Below are positions 24,385 to 34,053 of a DNA stretch of 57,714 nt, one piece after another (the stretch's first letter is position 1; each line of letters starts with the position of its first letter). Both the position numbers and the translations under genes were made by a program. The DNA lies in contig JAICKU010000016.1 of the NCBI GenBank assembly GCA_025927765.1, positions 1 to 57,714 of the forward strand, given 5' to 3'. The notes under the pieces were generated by a model, which saw only the letters and a program-made list of their open reading frames with translations, had not been told where the DNA came from and searched no databases. This stretch comes from Burkholderiales bacterium (lineage in GTDB: Bacteria > Pseudomonadota > Gammaproteobacteria > Burkholderiales > Casimicrobiaceae).

Positions 24385-26787
24385 ATGGTTCGGGAATCCG
24401 ATGCTTTCGCCCCCGGTTGGCCCGGCATTCCCGCGCGCTGGACGTCGAGCGCGAAAACCGGTCTCGGCACTTCGATCGGGCGCGAGAGCCGGGTGTGGTT
24501 CACGCTGAGCCACGGGATCCTGAACGAGATCTACTACCCGCGCGTCGACAGCGCCTGCACGCGCGACCTCGGCTTGATCGTCACCGACGGACAGTCGCTC
24601 TTTTCGGAAGAGAAGCGCGATGCGCGATCCGAGACTTCCACGGTCGAGCCGGGAATCCCGTGCTATCGCATCCGCAACACCCAGGTCGACGACCGCTACG
24701 AGATCGAAAAGGAAGTGCTGACCGACCCGAGGCGTGACGTGGTGCTGCAGCGCGTTCGCTTCATGCCGCGTTCGGGCACGCTCGCCGACTACGGACTCTA
24801 CGTGCTGCTGGCGCCTCACCTCGCCAACCGTGGCGCGGGCAATTCCGCCTGGATCGATGAGTACAAGGGCACCCCGGTACTCTTTGCGCAACGCGAGAGC
24901 TTCGCGCTGGCGCTCGCCTGTTCGGCGCCATGGCTCGCGCGTTCGGCGGGCTTCGTCGGCGCCTCCGACGGGTGGCAGCAATTGCGCGCCGACAAACGGC
25001 TGACCCATACGTACCGACGGGCCGAGAACGGCAACGTGGCGCTCACGGGGCAGGTCGATCTTGGCGCGTCGGATGGACAGTTCGTCCTCGCGCTCGGCTT
25101 CGGTCCAACGCCAAACGAAGCGGCGCAACACGCCTGTCTCAGCCTGCTCGACGATTTCGACGAAACGAAAGCTGCCTATGTGGACGGCTGGAGGCAGTGG
25201 CAGGAGGCGCTGCAGCGGCGAACGAGGACACCGCCGCGACGCTTGTTCCTGGCGAGCGCCGCGGTGCTGCGCATTCATGAATCGAAACGCATTCAAGGAG
25301 GGGTGATCGCGAGCCTGTCGATTCCCTGGGGCTTTTCCAAGGGCGACGACGATCTCGGTGGCTACCATCTGGTGTGGCCGCGCGATCTCGTCGAAACGGC
25401 GGGCGGGTTCCTGGCGGCAGGCGCACTGCGCGAAGTCCGGCGCGTGCTGCGCCACCTGCAGGTCACTCAGGAAGCCGACGGTCACTGGGCGCAGAACATG
25501 TGGCTCGACGGCACACCGTATTGGTCCGGCATTCAGATGGACGAAACGGCGCTGCCGATCCTGCTCGTCGATCTCGCGCTGCGCCACGGTGCGCTCGACG
25601 CCCGCGGTGAACGCGCATTGTGGCCGATGATCGAGCGCGCCGCCGGGTTTCTGGTCCGCAACGGACCGGCCAGTCCGCAGGATCGCTGGGAAGAGGACGC
25701 GGGCTATTCGCCGTTCACGTTGGCCGCCGAAATCGCTGCACTCCTCGTGGCCGCCGACGTCGCCGATCGAGCGTCGCGCGGCAGCATGGCGACCTTCCTC
25801 CGCGAGACAGCAGACGCGTGGAACGCGAGCATCGAGCGGTGGCTGTACGTCGAGGACACCGATCTTGCACGGCGCCACGCCGTGGATGGCTACTACGTGC
25901 GTGTTTCCGAGCCGGATCGGGCGCGCCCGGCCTCGCCTCGCGAGGGCTTCGTGCCCATCAAGAATCGGCCGGCGGACCAATCGATGGTCCCGGCCGCGTC
26001 GATCGTGAGCGTCGACGCGCTCGCGCTCGTCCGCTTCGGGTTACGCACTGCCGACGACCCGCGCATCGTCAATACGGTCAAGCTGATCGACGCCCTGCTC
26101 AAGGTCGACACCCCAAACGGTCCGGCCTGGCGCCGCTATCAAGGCGATGGCTACGGCGAACATGCCGATGGCCGGCCGTTCGATGGCGTCGGCATCGGTC
26201 GTGCATGGCCGCTTCTCACCGGTGAGCGCGCGCATTTCGAGCTCGCGGCCGGCCGCACGGACGAGGCCGAACGCCTCGCTGGCGTGCTCGAGGCATTCGG
26301 GGGCGCGAGCGGGTTGATCCCCGAACAGATCTGGGACAGCGCGGACGTGCCCGCACACGAACTTTTCTTCGGACACGCGTCGGGCTCGGCGAGCCCGCTC
26401 GTGTGGGCGCACGCGGAGTACCTGAAGCTATGCCGCTCCCTTCGCGACGGCGAGATCTTCGACCGTCCGCCGCAGACGGTGGAGCGCTACCTGGTGAAGC
26501 ACACGACGTCGAATCGCTTCATCTGGCGCATCGACGACACGATACCGGCGATGCCGCCGCGCTCGACACTTCGCATCGAGACCTTCGCGCCGGCGCGCGT
26601 GCATTGGACCGTCGATGGCTGGCAATCGGTTCGCGACGACGATACCCGCGACACGACGTTGGGCGTGCACGTCGCGGATTTACCCACGGCCGACCTCGGC
26701 ATCGGCCGCCGCGTGGATTTCACGTTCTACTGGCCGGACGAGCACCGCTGGGAGGGCGCCGATTTCTGCGTGCGCGTCGAGTGCTGA
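24385..26787 (+). CDS. Glycoside hydrolase family 15 glucoamylase
   Basis: An 800-residue enzyme with an N-terminal beta-sandwich (GRESRVWFTLSHGILNEIYYP) and an (alpha/alpha)6 catalytic barrel. The likely general acid is Glu387 in QMDET and the base Glu647 in GLIPEQIWD. WPRDLVE and a C-terminal tail with a second beta region follow. It releases glucose from alpha-1,4 (and related) glucans. I see no signal peptide, so it is probably cytoplasmic, as in many proteobacterial trehalose/glycogen-linked homologues. It is flanked by stress-type genes (baeRF, catalase). Confidence 0.92.
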   Translation: MVRESDAFAPGWPGIPARWTSSAKTGLGTSIGRESRVWFTLSHGILNEIYYPRVDSACTRDLGLIVTDGQSLFSEEKRDARSETSTVEPGIPCYRIRNTQVDDRYEIEKEVLTDPRRDVVLQRVRFMPRSGTLADYGLYVLLAPHLANRGAGNSAWIDEYKGTPVLFAQRESFALALACSAPWLARSAGFVGASDGWQQLRADKRLTHTYRRAENGNVALTGQVDLGASDGQFVLALGFGPTPNEAAQHACLSLLDDFDETKAAYVDGWRQWQEALQRRTRTPPRRLFLASAAVLRIHESKRIQGGVIASLSIPWGFSKGDDDLGGYHLVWPRDLVETAGGFLAAGALREVRRVLRHLQVTQEADGHWAQNMWLDGTPYWSGIQMDETALPILLVDLALRHGALDARGERALWPMIERAAGFLVRNGPASPQDRWEEDAGYSPFTLAAEIAALLVAADVADRASRGSMATFLRETADAWNASIERWLYVEDTDLARRHAVDGYYVRVSEPDRARPASPREGFVPIKNRPADQSMVPAASIVSVDALALVRFGLRTADDPRIVNTVKLIDALLKVDTPNGPAWRRYQGDGYGEHADGRPFDGVGIGRAWPLLTGERAHFELAAGRTDEAERLAGVLEAFGGASGLIPEQIWDSADVPAHELFFGHASGSASPLVWAHAEYLKLCRSLRDGEIFDRPPQTVERYLVKHTTSNRFIWRIDDTIPAMPPRSTLRIETFAPARVHWTVDGWQSVRDDDTRDTTLGVHVADLPTADLGIGRRVDFTFYWPDEHRWEGADFCVRVEC

Positions 26788-26816
26788 CGACGGGCAGCGC
26801 GAGCGCTCGACATCGA

Positions 26817-27962
26817 TCAATACCGGTACGCCGCGGCCGCGCCCGAGTCCGACGGCATTCGCTCCGACGGCACCACGATCACCTCGCCACCGGTGCGCAG
26901 CACCTGCTCACCGACGTCGTCGAGCACGTCCGCCTGCGCAGGGCTCGCGCTCGGCTCCACCCGGATGGCGCCCGTCGTCGAACCGAGTGTTCCGGCGACG
27001 CGCCGATCCGCGTCGATCAGCAGCGTTGCCACGCGCCCCTCGTACGCCGCGCGCGCAATGTCCGCGAGATCGAGCGAACCCGCGTGACGTGCCGTCGCGG
27101 CGTGGATGTGGTCGACGAGCGCGGCGAGGCGCGCGAGGTAGGACGGCAGCATCGCCTGCCAGGCACGATCGCGTAACTCCCCTTCGGACAGATCGTCCGG
27201 ATGGACGTCGAGGGCGACGTCCATGAGCTGCGGATTGCTGCTCACCCTGCGGAACATTGCGTGGTGCTCGGGCAGCGCCGCAAGCAGCAGCGGCAAGCCG
27301 GAGGGGCGCGAGTAGTGCTCGGTCACCGCCTGGTCGACGGCGCGAAAGAAGCGCTCGGTCTCGTTGTCGCGAAACTGCTGCTCCCCGCCGGTGCCATGGC
27401 GCGTCACGCCTTCGGCGGTCGTCGCACCGTAGATGCGCGTTCCGCGTTCGGCGCCGGGAACGTCCAGGCCGGCCGCGCCGGGCGTCGGCATCACGCCTGA
27501 CGTATCGATCTCGGCCAGCGCGTCCCGATTGCCTTCGAACAGGCGCGCCTCGCTGCGGCTAAGCGCGAGGATCTGGTAGCGATCGGCGGATTGCTGGATG
27601 CGCAGCAGCGGCTTGGTGTGGAAGCTGTCGGCCACGATCGCGAGCTCCGGGACCGCGCGCTGAACGCGGTAGACGCGCATGCCCTCCGGATTTCGCAGCA
27701 CGGCGAGGCCCTGCAGCACGTGATTCCAGAATCCGCGATCGTGGGCGAGGCCGTGCAGCGGTTCGAGCAACGCGCGGATCTCGGGCGGAGCGCCGCCCTG
27801 CTGCAGCAGCGACGCCTCCAGCGATTTCACGAGATTGCGATACCGGATGACGTCCTGCTGCTTCTCGGGATGCGTCGGATGCGTGGGCTGGTACAGCGAA
27901 AGGCATGGCGGCGCATGCGCCGCGAGCAACGCCTGCGGGTAGTGCTGATCGAGCTTGTCCAT
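26817..27962 (-). CDS. baeRF-family (bacterial archaeo-eukaryotic release factor-like) protein
   Basis: A 381-residue protein matching the baeRF3 pattern: LSLYQPTHPTHPEKQQD at the N-terminus, ADSFHTKPLLRIQQSADRYQ, then LALSRSEARLFEGNRDAL, and a C-terminal domain with DVGEQVLRTGGEVIVVPSERMP. These proteins resemble eRF1 domains and are thought to act on ribosomes. I start at the ATG at 27962 (MDKLDQHY); one five codons earlier is possible. It is divergent from catalase with a 160-base shared control region, which suggests stress regulation. Confidence 0.82.
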   Translation of the reverse strand: MDKLDQHYPQALLAAHAPPCLSLYQPTHPTHPEKQQDVIRYRNLVKSLEASLLQQGGAPPEIRALLEPLHGLAHDRGFWNHVLQGLAVLRNPEGMRVYRVQRAVPELAIVADSFHTKPLLRIQQSADRYQILALSRSEARLFEGNRDALAEIDTSGVMPTPGAAGLDVPGAERGTRIYGATTAEGVTRHGTGGEQQFRDNETERFFRAVDQAVTEHYSRPSGLPLLLAALPEHHAMFRRVSSNPQLMDVALDVHPDDLSEGELRDRAWQAMLPSYLARLAALVDHIHAATARHAGSLDLADIARAAYEGRVATLLIDADRRVAGTLGSTTGAIRVEPSASPAQADVLDDVGEQVLRTGGEVIVVPSERMPSDSGAAAAYRY

Positions 27963-28125
27963 GTGCGTTGGGCCCATCGAGTGCCGATAGCGGGCTCGCC
28001 GTCCTGGTCCCGCCTCTGAACCACGGACAGCTACGCGCTGTCGACGTTCGAATTGGGGCCGACGCGTCAGGTCCGCGAGGCCGCACGCGCTTTCTTGCAG
28101 CACGGGAACAGCACAGGAGGTCACC

Positions 28126-29625
28126 ATGGCCGGGCAAAACGAAAGCACGAACGACGGTTCCACCACCGGCAGCGGCGCGCCCGCGCCGAGCGACCGGCAT
28201 TCGCTGACCGTGGGCCCCGACGGTCCGGTGCTGCTGCACGATGTGCACTTCCTCGAGCAGATGGCGCATTTCAACCGCGAGAAGGTGCCGGAGCGGCAGC
28301 CGCATGCGAAGGGCGGCGGCGCGTTTGGCCGGTTCGAGATGACGGGGGATGTGTCGCGGTGGACGAAGGCGGCCGTCTTTCGCAAGGGCGCGGCCACCGA
28401 GGTGCTGGCGCGCTTCTCCACGGTCGCCGGCGAGCAGGGCAGCCCCGACACCTGGCGCGACGTGCGTGGCTTCTCGCTCAAGTTCTATACGGACGAAGGC
28501 AATTACGACCTCGTCGGCAACAACACGCCCATCTTCTTCGTGCGCGATCCGATGAAGTTCCCGCACTTCATCCGCAGCCAGAAGCGCCTGCCCGATTCGG
28601 GGCTGCGCGACAGCCACATGCAGTGGGACTTCTGGACCGCCAATCCGGAGAGCGCGCATCAGGTGACGTACCTGATGGGCGTGCGCGGATTGCCGCGCAC
28701 GTGGCGTCACATGAACGGCTACGGGTCGCACGCCTACATGTGGGTGAACGCGTCGGGGGACCGGTTCTGGGTCAAGTACCACTTCCATACGCGACAGGGG
28801 ATGGCGTTCTTCACGAACGCCGAAGCCGCGGAGATGGCAGGCAAGGATGCCGACTTCCATCGCCGCGACCTGTTCCAGGCCATCGCGCGCGGCGAGCATC
28901 CGAGCTGGACGCTGTCGGTGCAGATCATGCCCTACGCCGAAGGCAAGACGTACCGGCTGAACCCGTTCGACCTCACCAAGACGTGGCCGCACGCCGACTA
29001 TCCGCTGGTCGAGGTCGGCATCCTCACGCTCGATCGCAACCCCGACAACTTCTTCGCGCAAATCGAGCAGGCCGCGTTCTCACCGGGCAATACCGTTCCG
29101 GGCATCGGCCTGTCACCCGACAAGATGCTGCTGGGGCGCGCCTTCGCGTACAACGATGCGCAACGCAATCGCATCGGCACCAATTTCCACCAGCTCCCGG
29201 TGAACCGGCCGAAAGTGCCGGTCAACACCTACATGTTCGACGGCCAGATGACGTACGAGCACAGCGGCAGCGCACCGGTCTACGCGCCCAACAGCGGCGG
29301 TCGCCCGTGCTCGGATGAGACGGGCCGGATGCCGGAAGGCTGGGAGGCCGATGGCGAGATGGTGCGAAGCGCGTACACGCGGCGGCCCGACGACGACGAT
29401 TTCACGCAGCCCGGCATCCTCGTGCGCAACGTGTTCGACGATGCGCAGCGCGAACGCCTCGTCGACCAGGTGGCGGGGAGTCTGCTCGGCGGCGTGCGCT
29501 CGCCGGTGCTCGAGCGCGCCTTCGAGTACTGGAAGAACGTCGACGCCGACGTCGGGCGCCGCATCGAGGACAAGGTGCGAAGCGGCAGTGCGCCGCGCCC
29601 GGCCGAAGGGATGGGCGAGCGCTGA
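28126..29625 (+). CDS. katA: Monofunctional haem catalase, small-subunit type
   Basis: A 499-residue catalase with the distal His60 in RQPHAKGGG, the catalytic Asn in [14 protein letters not shown], and the haem-ligand Tyr in [15 protein letters not shown]. Length fits the small-subunit clade, and no C-terminal flavodoxin-like domain is present. It converts hydrogen peroxide to water and oxygen in the cytoplasm. A strong ribosome site (CAGGAGGT) lies before the ATG. The preceding 160 bases are shared with the divergent baeRF gene. The symbol is by family, not by orthology test. Confidence 0.95.
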   Translation: MAGQNESTNDGSTTGSGAPAPSDRHSLTVGPDGPVLLHDVHFLEQMAHFNREKVPERQPHAKGGGAFGRFEMTGDVSRWTKAAVFRKGAATEVLARFSTVAGEQGSPDTWRDVRGFSLKFYTDEGNYDLVGNNTPIFFVRDPMKFPHFIRSQKRLPDSGLRDSHMQWDFWTANPESAHQVTYLMGVRGLPRTWRHMNGYGSHAYMWVNASGDRFWVKYHFHTRQGMAFFTNAEAAEMAGKDADFHRRDLFQAIARGEHPSWTLSVQIMPYAEGKTYRLNPFDLTKTWPHADYPLVEVGILTLDRNPDNFFAQIEQAAFSPGNTVPGIGLSPDKMLLGRAFAYNDAQRNRIGTNFHQLPVNRPKVPVNTYMFDGQMTYEHSGSAPVYAPNSGGRPCSDETGRMPEGWEADGEMVRSAYTRRPDDDDFTQPGILVRNVFDDAQRERLVDQVAGSLLGGVRSPVLERAFEYWKNVDADVGRRIEDKVRSGSAPRPAEGMGER

Positions 29626-29646
29626 ACGCGCGCCACGCGAATGTCC

Positions 29647-29670
29647 AACGCCCTGATGCGTCGGGGCGTT
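29647..29670. terminator. Terminator-like hairpin after catalase
   Basis: A 7-bp stem AACGCCC...GGGCGTT begins 22 bases past the catalase stop. There is no clear T-tract, so its role as terminator is tentative. Confidence 0.4.
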
Positions 29671-29795
29671 AGCAATATCGGGCGGGCGTCGTCCGCCGTT
29701 GACGGTGCACGCGAAATACGTTAGATCGATTCGAAACCCGGTCGGAAAAGAGCGATCCGTTCGCTTGGCAGCGGCAAAGGAGGCAGCGAAGGCGC

Positions 29796-30464
29796 GTGTA
29801 CAGCTTCAAGTTCGCCCCGGTATTCGCCAATTTCGGTCGCCTGCTGGAGGGCGCGGCCGTCACGCTGGAGCTGTCGTGCGGCGCGATGCTGCTCGGGCTC
29901 GTCATCTCGATCGTCTGCGCCGCGGCGAGAACGTCGCGCATCGTGCCGCTGCAATGGATCGTCAGCGTGTACGTCGAGGTGATCCGGAACACGCCGTTCC
30001 TCGTCCAGATCTTCTTCATCTATTTCGGCCTTCCCGCCGTCGGCATTTCGTTCAATCCGAACCCGGCGGCGCTGGTGGCGCTCACCATCAACGTGGGCGC
30101 GTACGGCACCGAGATCATCCGCGCGGGCATCGAGTCGATCCACTGGGGACAGGTGGAGGCCGGCATCGCGCTCGGTCTCAAGCGCCTGCAGATCTTCCGC
30201 TACATCATCCTCAAGCCGGCGCTGCGGACCGTCTATCCGGCGCTCACCAGCCAGTTCATCTTCCTGATGCTCACCTCGAGCGTCGTTTCGGTGATCTCGG
30301 CCACCGACCTCGCCGCCGCGGGCAACGACGTCAATTCGGAGACCTTCGCGAGCTTCGAGACCTACATCGTCGTCACGGCGATGTACCTCGTGATGTCCAC
30401 GATCCTGTCGGGAATTTTCGCGGCGATCCAGCGGGTGGCGTTTCGCTATCCGATGGCACGCTGA
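29796..30464 (+). CDS. Polar amino-acid ABC transporter permease (HisM/GlnP type)
   Basis: A 222-residue membrane protein with the His/Glu/Gln/Arg permease pattern: GAAVTLELSCGAMLLGLV, YVEVIRNTPFLVQIFFIYFGLP, GAYGTEIIRAGIESI and the EAA-loop region GQVEAGIALGL. The start is a GTG at 29796, preceded by AAAGGAGG. First of four genes (two permeases, binding protein, ATPase) that form a complete importer. Confidence 0.9.
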   Translation: MYSFKFAPVFANFGRLLEGAAVTLELSCGAMLLGLVISIVCAAARTSRIVPLQWIVSVYVEVIRNTPFLVQIFFIYFGLPAVGISFNPNPAALVALTINVGAYGTEIIRAGIESIHWGQVEAGIALGLKRLQIFRYIILKPALRTVYPALTSQFIFLMLTSSVVSVISATDLAAAGNDVNSETFASFETYIVVTAMYLVMSTILSGIFAAIQRVAFRYPMAR

Positions 30465-30479
30465 ACGGGGAACGGCGGG

Positions 30480-31136
30480 ATGATCCGGCAGTTCGGGTGG
30501 AACGAGTTCGAGCTCCTCGTCTTCGCGGCGCGCTGGACGATCGTTCTCGCGATCATCGCCTTCGTGGGCGGCGGCATCGGCGGGCTGATCGTCGCCCTGC
30601 TGCGCACCGCGGACAGCCGCGTGGCGCGCACCGCCATGATCGTCTTCATCCGCGTCTTCCAGGGCACGCCGCTGCTCATGCAGCTGTTCCTCGCGTATTT
30701 CGGCATGGCGATCTTCGGCTTCAGCGTGAATCCGCTGATCGCAGCGATGATCGCGCTGACGGCGCACGCCAGCGCGTATCTCGGCGAGATCTGGCGCGGC
30801 TGCATCCAAGCGGTGCCGCACGGCCAGACCGAGGCGGCCAAGGCGCTCGGCCTGCACTACTTCGCGCGAATGCGCCATGTCGTGCTGCCGCAGGCGGCGC
30901 GCATCGCCGTACCGCCCACGGTCGGCTTTCTCGTGCAGCTTTTGAAGGAGACGTCGCTGACCTCGATCATCGGCTTCGTCGAGCTCACGCGGCAGGGACA
31001 GATCATCACCAGCGTCACGTTCCGTCCGTTCCTCGTCTTCGGCCTCGTCGCGGCGATCTACTTCGCGATGTGCTGGCCGCTCACGCTGGTGGCACGGTGG
31101 ATGGAGCGAGGCATGGCCCGCGCAACCAATCGTTGA
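30480..31136 (+). CDS. Polar amino-acid ABC transporter permease, second subunit
   Basis: A 218-residue paralogue of the preceding permease, with VFIRVFQGTPLLMQLFLAYFG, SAYLGEIWRGCIQAV and the coupling loop GQTEAAKALGL. It starts 15 bases after the first permease and would form the heterodimeric membrane core with it. Confidence 0.92.
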   Translation: MIRQFGWNEFELLVFAARWTIVLAIIAFVGGGIGGLIVALLRTADSRVARTAMIVFIRVFQGTPLLMQLFLAYFGMAIFGFSVNPLIAAMIALTAHASAYLGEIWRGCIQAVPHGQTEAAKALGLHYFARMRHVVLPQAARIAVPPTVGFLVQLLKETSLTSIIGFVELTRQGQIITSVTFRPFLVFGLVAAIYFAMCWPLTLVARWMERGMARATNR

Positions 31137-31185
31137 CGAACCACGCGCCGGAGCGTCGTCCGGCCCCAACCAGGAGGAGCGAATC

Positions 31186-31977
31186 ATGAATGCATTGAAG
31201 AACGCCTTGGCAATCGTTGTCGGGGTCGGCCTGATGCTGGCCGGGAGCCTGGCCGGCGCCGACACGCTGCAGGACATCCAGTCGCGCGGCACCATCAAGG
31301 TGGGCATGCTCGTCGACTTCCCGCCGTATGGATTGATGAACGAGCAGAACCAGCCCGACGGCTACGACGCCGACGTCGCGAAGCTGCTGGCGCCCGACCT
31401 CGGCGTCAAGCTGCAACTGGTCCCTGTCACCGGGCCCAATCGCATCCCGTATCTGTTGAGCGGCCAGGTGGACGTGCTCGTCGCCTCTTTGGGCATCACG
31501 CCCGAGCGGGCCAAGAGCGTCGACTTCTCGGAGCCTTATGCCGCCATCACCATCGCCGTGTACGGCAAGGACGACGAAAAGATCACGAAGCCTGCGGACC
31601 TCGCCGGCAAGACCATCGCCGTCGCACGAGCGTCGACGCAGGATACGGCGGTGACCAAGGTGGCGCCGCCATCCGCCACCATCCGGCGCTTCGACTCGGA
31701 TGCCGCCGCGCTGCAGGCGCTGATGTCGGGCCAGGTGCCGCTGATCGGCTGTTCGAACGTGTGCTACCTGACGATCCAGAAGCTCGCGCCTGGCAAGTTC
31801 AACAAGAAGTTCGAGCTGTCGAGCCAGGTGCAGGGCATCGCGGTCAAGCCGGGCGAGCAGAATCTGCTCGCGCGGATCAACCAGTTCATCGACAAGATCA
31901 AGGCCAACGGCGAGCTCGACAAGATCAACGAGAAGTGGCTCGGCGAGCCGATGCCGGCCGTGCTCAAGAAGAAGTGA
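31186..31977 (+). CDS. Amino-acid ABC transporter substrate-binding protein
   Basis: A 263-residue SBP_bac_3 protein. It has a signal peptide of about 25 residues (hydrophobic core [15 protein letters not shown]), then [46 protein letters not shown] and the C-terminal [21 protein letters not shown] ribosome site precedes the ATG. Ligand not determined; the aspartate/glutamate-like or basic amino-acid groups are both possible. Confidence 0.92.
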   Translation: MNALKNALAIVVGVGLMLAGSLAGADTLQDIQSRGTIKVGMLVDFPPYGLMNEQNQPDGYDADVAKLLAPDLGVKLQLVPVTGPNRIPYLLSGQVDVLVASLGITPERAKSVDFSEPYAAITIAVYGKDDEKITKPADLAGKTIAVARASTQDTAVTKVAPPSATIRRFDSDAAALQALMSGQVPLIGCSNVCYLTIQKLAPGKFNKKFELSSQVQGIAVKPGEQNLLARINQFIDKIKANGELDKINEKWLGEPMPAVLKKK

Positions 31978-31990
31978 TCGGCATGCCGCG

Positions 31991-32767
31991 ATGACCCCCA
32001 GCGTCGAGAACGTGCGTGTAACCTCGAGGAACGAAGACGCCGACGTGGCCGTCAGGATGGAAGGTGTCGACAAGTGGTACGACACCTTCCAGGCGCTGAA
32101 GGACATCAACCTCACCGTCGCAAGCGGCGAGCGCATCGTCATCTGCGGACCTTCGGGCTCCGGCAAGTCGACGCTGATCCGCTGCATCAATCAGCTCGAG
32201 GTGATCCAGAAGGGACGCATCTTCGTCGACGGCATCGAGCTTTCGGGGCGCAGGAACATCGCCGAGATCCGGCACGAGGTCGGCATGGTGTTCCAGCAGT
32301 TCAATCTGTTCCCGCACATGACGGTGCTCGAGAACTGCATGCTCGCGCCGATGAAAGTGCGCCGCGCGAGCCGCGCCGAGGCCGAGACGACGGCGCGGCG
32401 CTATCTCGAGCGCGTGCACATTCCGGAGCAGGCCGATAAGTATCCGGCGCAGCTTTCCGGCGGCCAGCAGCAGCGCGTGGCGATCGCCCGCGCGCTCTGC
32501 ATGAACCCCAAGGTGATGCTGTTCGACGAACCCACGTCGGCACTCGACCCCGAGATGGTCAAGGAAGTGCTCGACACGATGATCGACCTCGCCAACGAGG
32601 GGATGACCATGCTCGTGGTGACGCACGAGATGAATTTCGCGCGGAGCGTCGCCAACCGCGTGATCTTCATGGACCGCGGCGAGATCGTGGAAGCGGCGCC
32701 GCCCGAAGAGTTCTTCAACAACCCGAAGCACGAGCGCACCCGCGCGTTCCTCGGGCAGATCTCGTAG
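31991..32767 (+). CDS. Amino-acid ABC transporter ATP-binding protein
   Basis: A 258-residue GlnQ/HisP-type ATPase with Walker [10 protein letters not shown], the Q-loop [11 protein letters not shown], the signature [15 protein letters not shown], Walker [16 protein letters not shown] and the switch His in VVTHEM. It starts 14 bases after the binding protein and closes the four-gene importer. Confidence 0.95.
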   Translation: MTPSVENVRVTSRNEDADVAVRMEGVDKWYDTFQALKDINLTVASGERIVICGPSGSGKSTLIRCINQLEVIQKGRIFVDGIELSGRRNIAEIRHEVGMVFQQFNLFPHMTVLENCMLAPMKVRRASRAEAETTARRYLERVHIPEQADKYPAQLSGGQQQRVAIARALCMNPKVMLFDEPTSALDPEMVKEVLDTMIDLANEGMTMLVVTHEMNFARSVANRVIFMDRGEIVEAAPPEEFFNNPKHERTRAFLGQIS

Positions 32768-32783
32768 GCGACGCGCCTTCCCG

Positions 32784-33752
32784 TCACATCGCAATCACGT
32801 GCGGTTCGCCGGGCTTCAACACCCTGGCCGTCACTCCCGGCGCGATCGTCGCGAGCGCGCGCTTGAATTCGTCGCCCGCCTCGACACCCTTCACCTGCGC
32901 ATTGTGCGCATAGTGAACCGGAATCGCCTGCGACACGCCGGCCCATTGGCATGCGCGCGCCGCGTCCTCCGGCCCCATGGTGTACGGACCGTCGCCGACG
33001 CAAACGATCGCGAGATTCGGCCGGTATCGCTCGCCGATCAATTTGATGTCGCCGAAGAGATCGGTATCGCCGCTGGCATACACGCGCATGCCGCCGATGT
33101 CGAGGATGAAGCCTGCCGCCGGATAGGCATGCAGGTTCGAATGGATGGCCGGGACGAGATACGCGGTCATCGCGCCATGTTTCGCGACGCCGCCGAAGTT
33201 CATGCCCGCACCGGCGTTGGCGACGATCTTCGACGCATCGAGACCCGCGTGCTTGAAATCGTCGACGAGGCCCTTGCGCATCAGATCGCTCTGGCCGGTC
33301 GTCATCACCGGAAGACCGGCTGCCCATAAGCCCTGCAGCATCTCGAAGTAGTCGCCCATGTGATCGCCGTGATCGTGCGTCAGCAGCACGAACACGGCCT
33401 CGGGCTTCTTGCCCGAGACGTAGCGGACGAAGCCTTCCTTGCTCGCGTACTCTGCCGGCTTCTGAATGCCGAACCGGCTCCATCCGGTGTTGTTCCAGAT
33501 CCACGCGTCGATGTATGCGATCTGCTTGTAGTCGGGCGTGGCCAGTTCCATGACGCCACCGCCAAGCCAGCGGGCGGAAATCCTTCCACCCCCTGCGGCA
33601 GCATGGCGAGACTGCATCTGCGCGCCAACGGTCGTGCACGACGCCAGCGAGAATGCGCCGCCGGCGACGAGCACGCCACGCAGCAGCAGGCGACGCCGCG
33701 CTGCGTGTTCGTCGATTTCATGCTCCTTCGATTCCCGACTCGCCTGTGCCAT
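32784..33752 (-). CDS. Metallo-beta-lactamase-fold hydrolase with Tat signal and lipobox
   Basis: A 322-residue protein starting at the ATG at 33752, which follows a GGAGGT site. The N-terminus has ARRRLLLRG, a hydrophobic stretch and LASC. That is a twin-arginine signal with a lipoprotein cleavage site, so it is probably anchored in the periplasm or envelope. The mature part has the zinc motif LTHDHGDH, the Asp ligand in YASGDTDLFGD and a late PVHYAH, as in UPF0173/UlaG-like hydrolases. The reaction is not known. It is convergent with the amino-acid importer. Confidence 0.85.
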   Translation of the reverse strand: MAQASRESKEHEIDEHAARRRLLLRGVLVAGGAFSLASCTTVGAQMQSRHAAAGGGRISARWLGGGVMELATPDYKQIAYIDAWIWNNTGWSRFGIQKPAEYASKEGFVRYVSGKKPEAVFVLLTHDHGDHMGDYFEMLQGLWAAGLPVMTTGQSDLMRKGLVDDFKHAGLDASKIVANAGAGMNFGGVAKHGAMTAYLVPAIHSNLHAYPAAGFILDIGGMRVYASGDTDLFGDIKLIGERYRPNLAIVCVGDGPYTMGPEDAARACQWAGVSQAIPVHYAHNAQVKGVEAGDEFKRALATIAPGVTARVLKPGEPHVIAM

Positions 33753-34053
33753 GAGGTGACCTCCGAGAAGATTGAAATGAGCGAGCGCCAACGCCGGCGA
33801 CTGGAAGGGTTGCGGTGCTGCGAGCGACGATACCCGCGGCTTGAATCGTTCGCAACCAGCGCGCGCGAACCGTGAACGACGTGTCGAGTCGATCACGCCA
33901 AGTGATCGATAAATCGCAGGATTTCGAAAGTTTTCACAAGATTTGGAAAGCGGAACGACGCAATCTGCGTTTGAATGTCCCGCCACTTCCAGGCACCCAG
34001 CGTTCGGCGGTCGGATGTCGCCGAATTCACAGGACAAGACAAGGAGTCGATGA

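Noticed and set aside
24337-25980. A 547-codon open frame on the minus strand opposite the glucoamylase
   Set aside because: High-GC shadow of a well-supported GH15 gene; its composition is Arg/Ala-rich with no recognisable domain.
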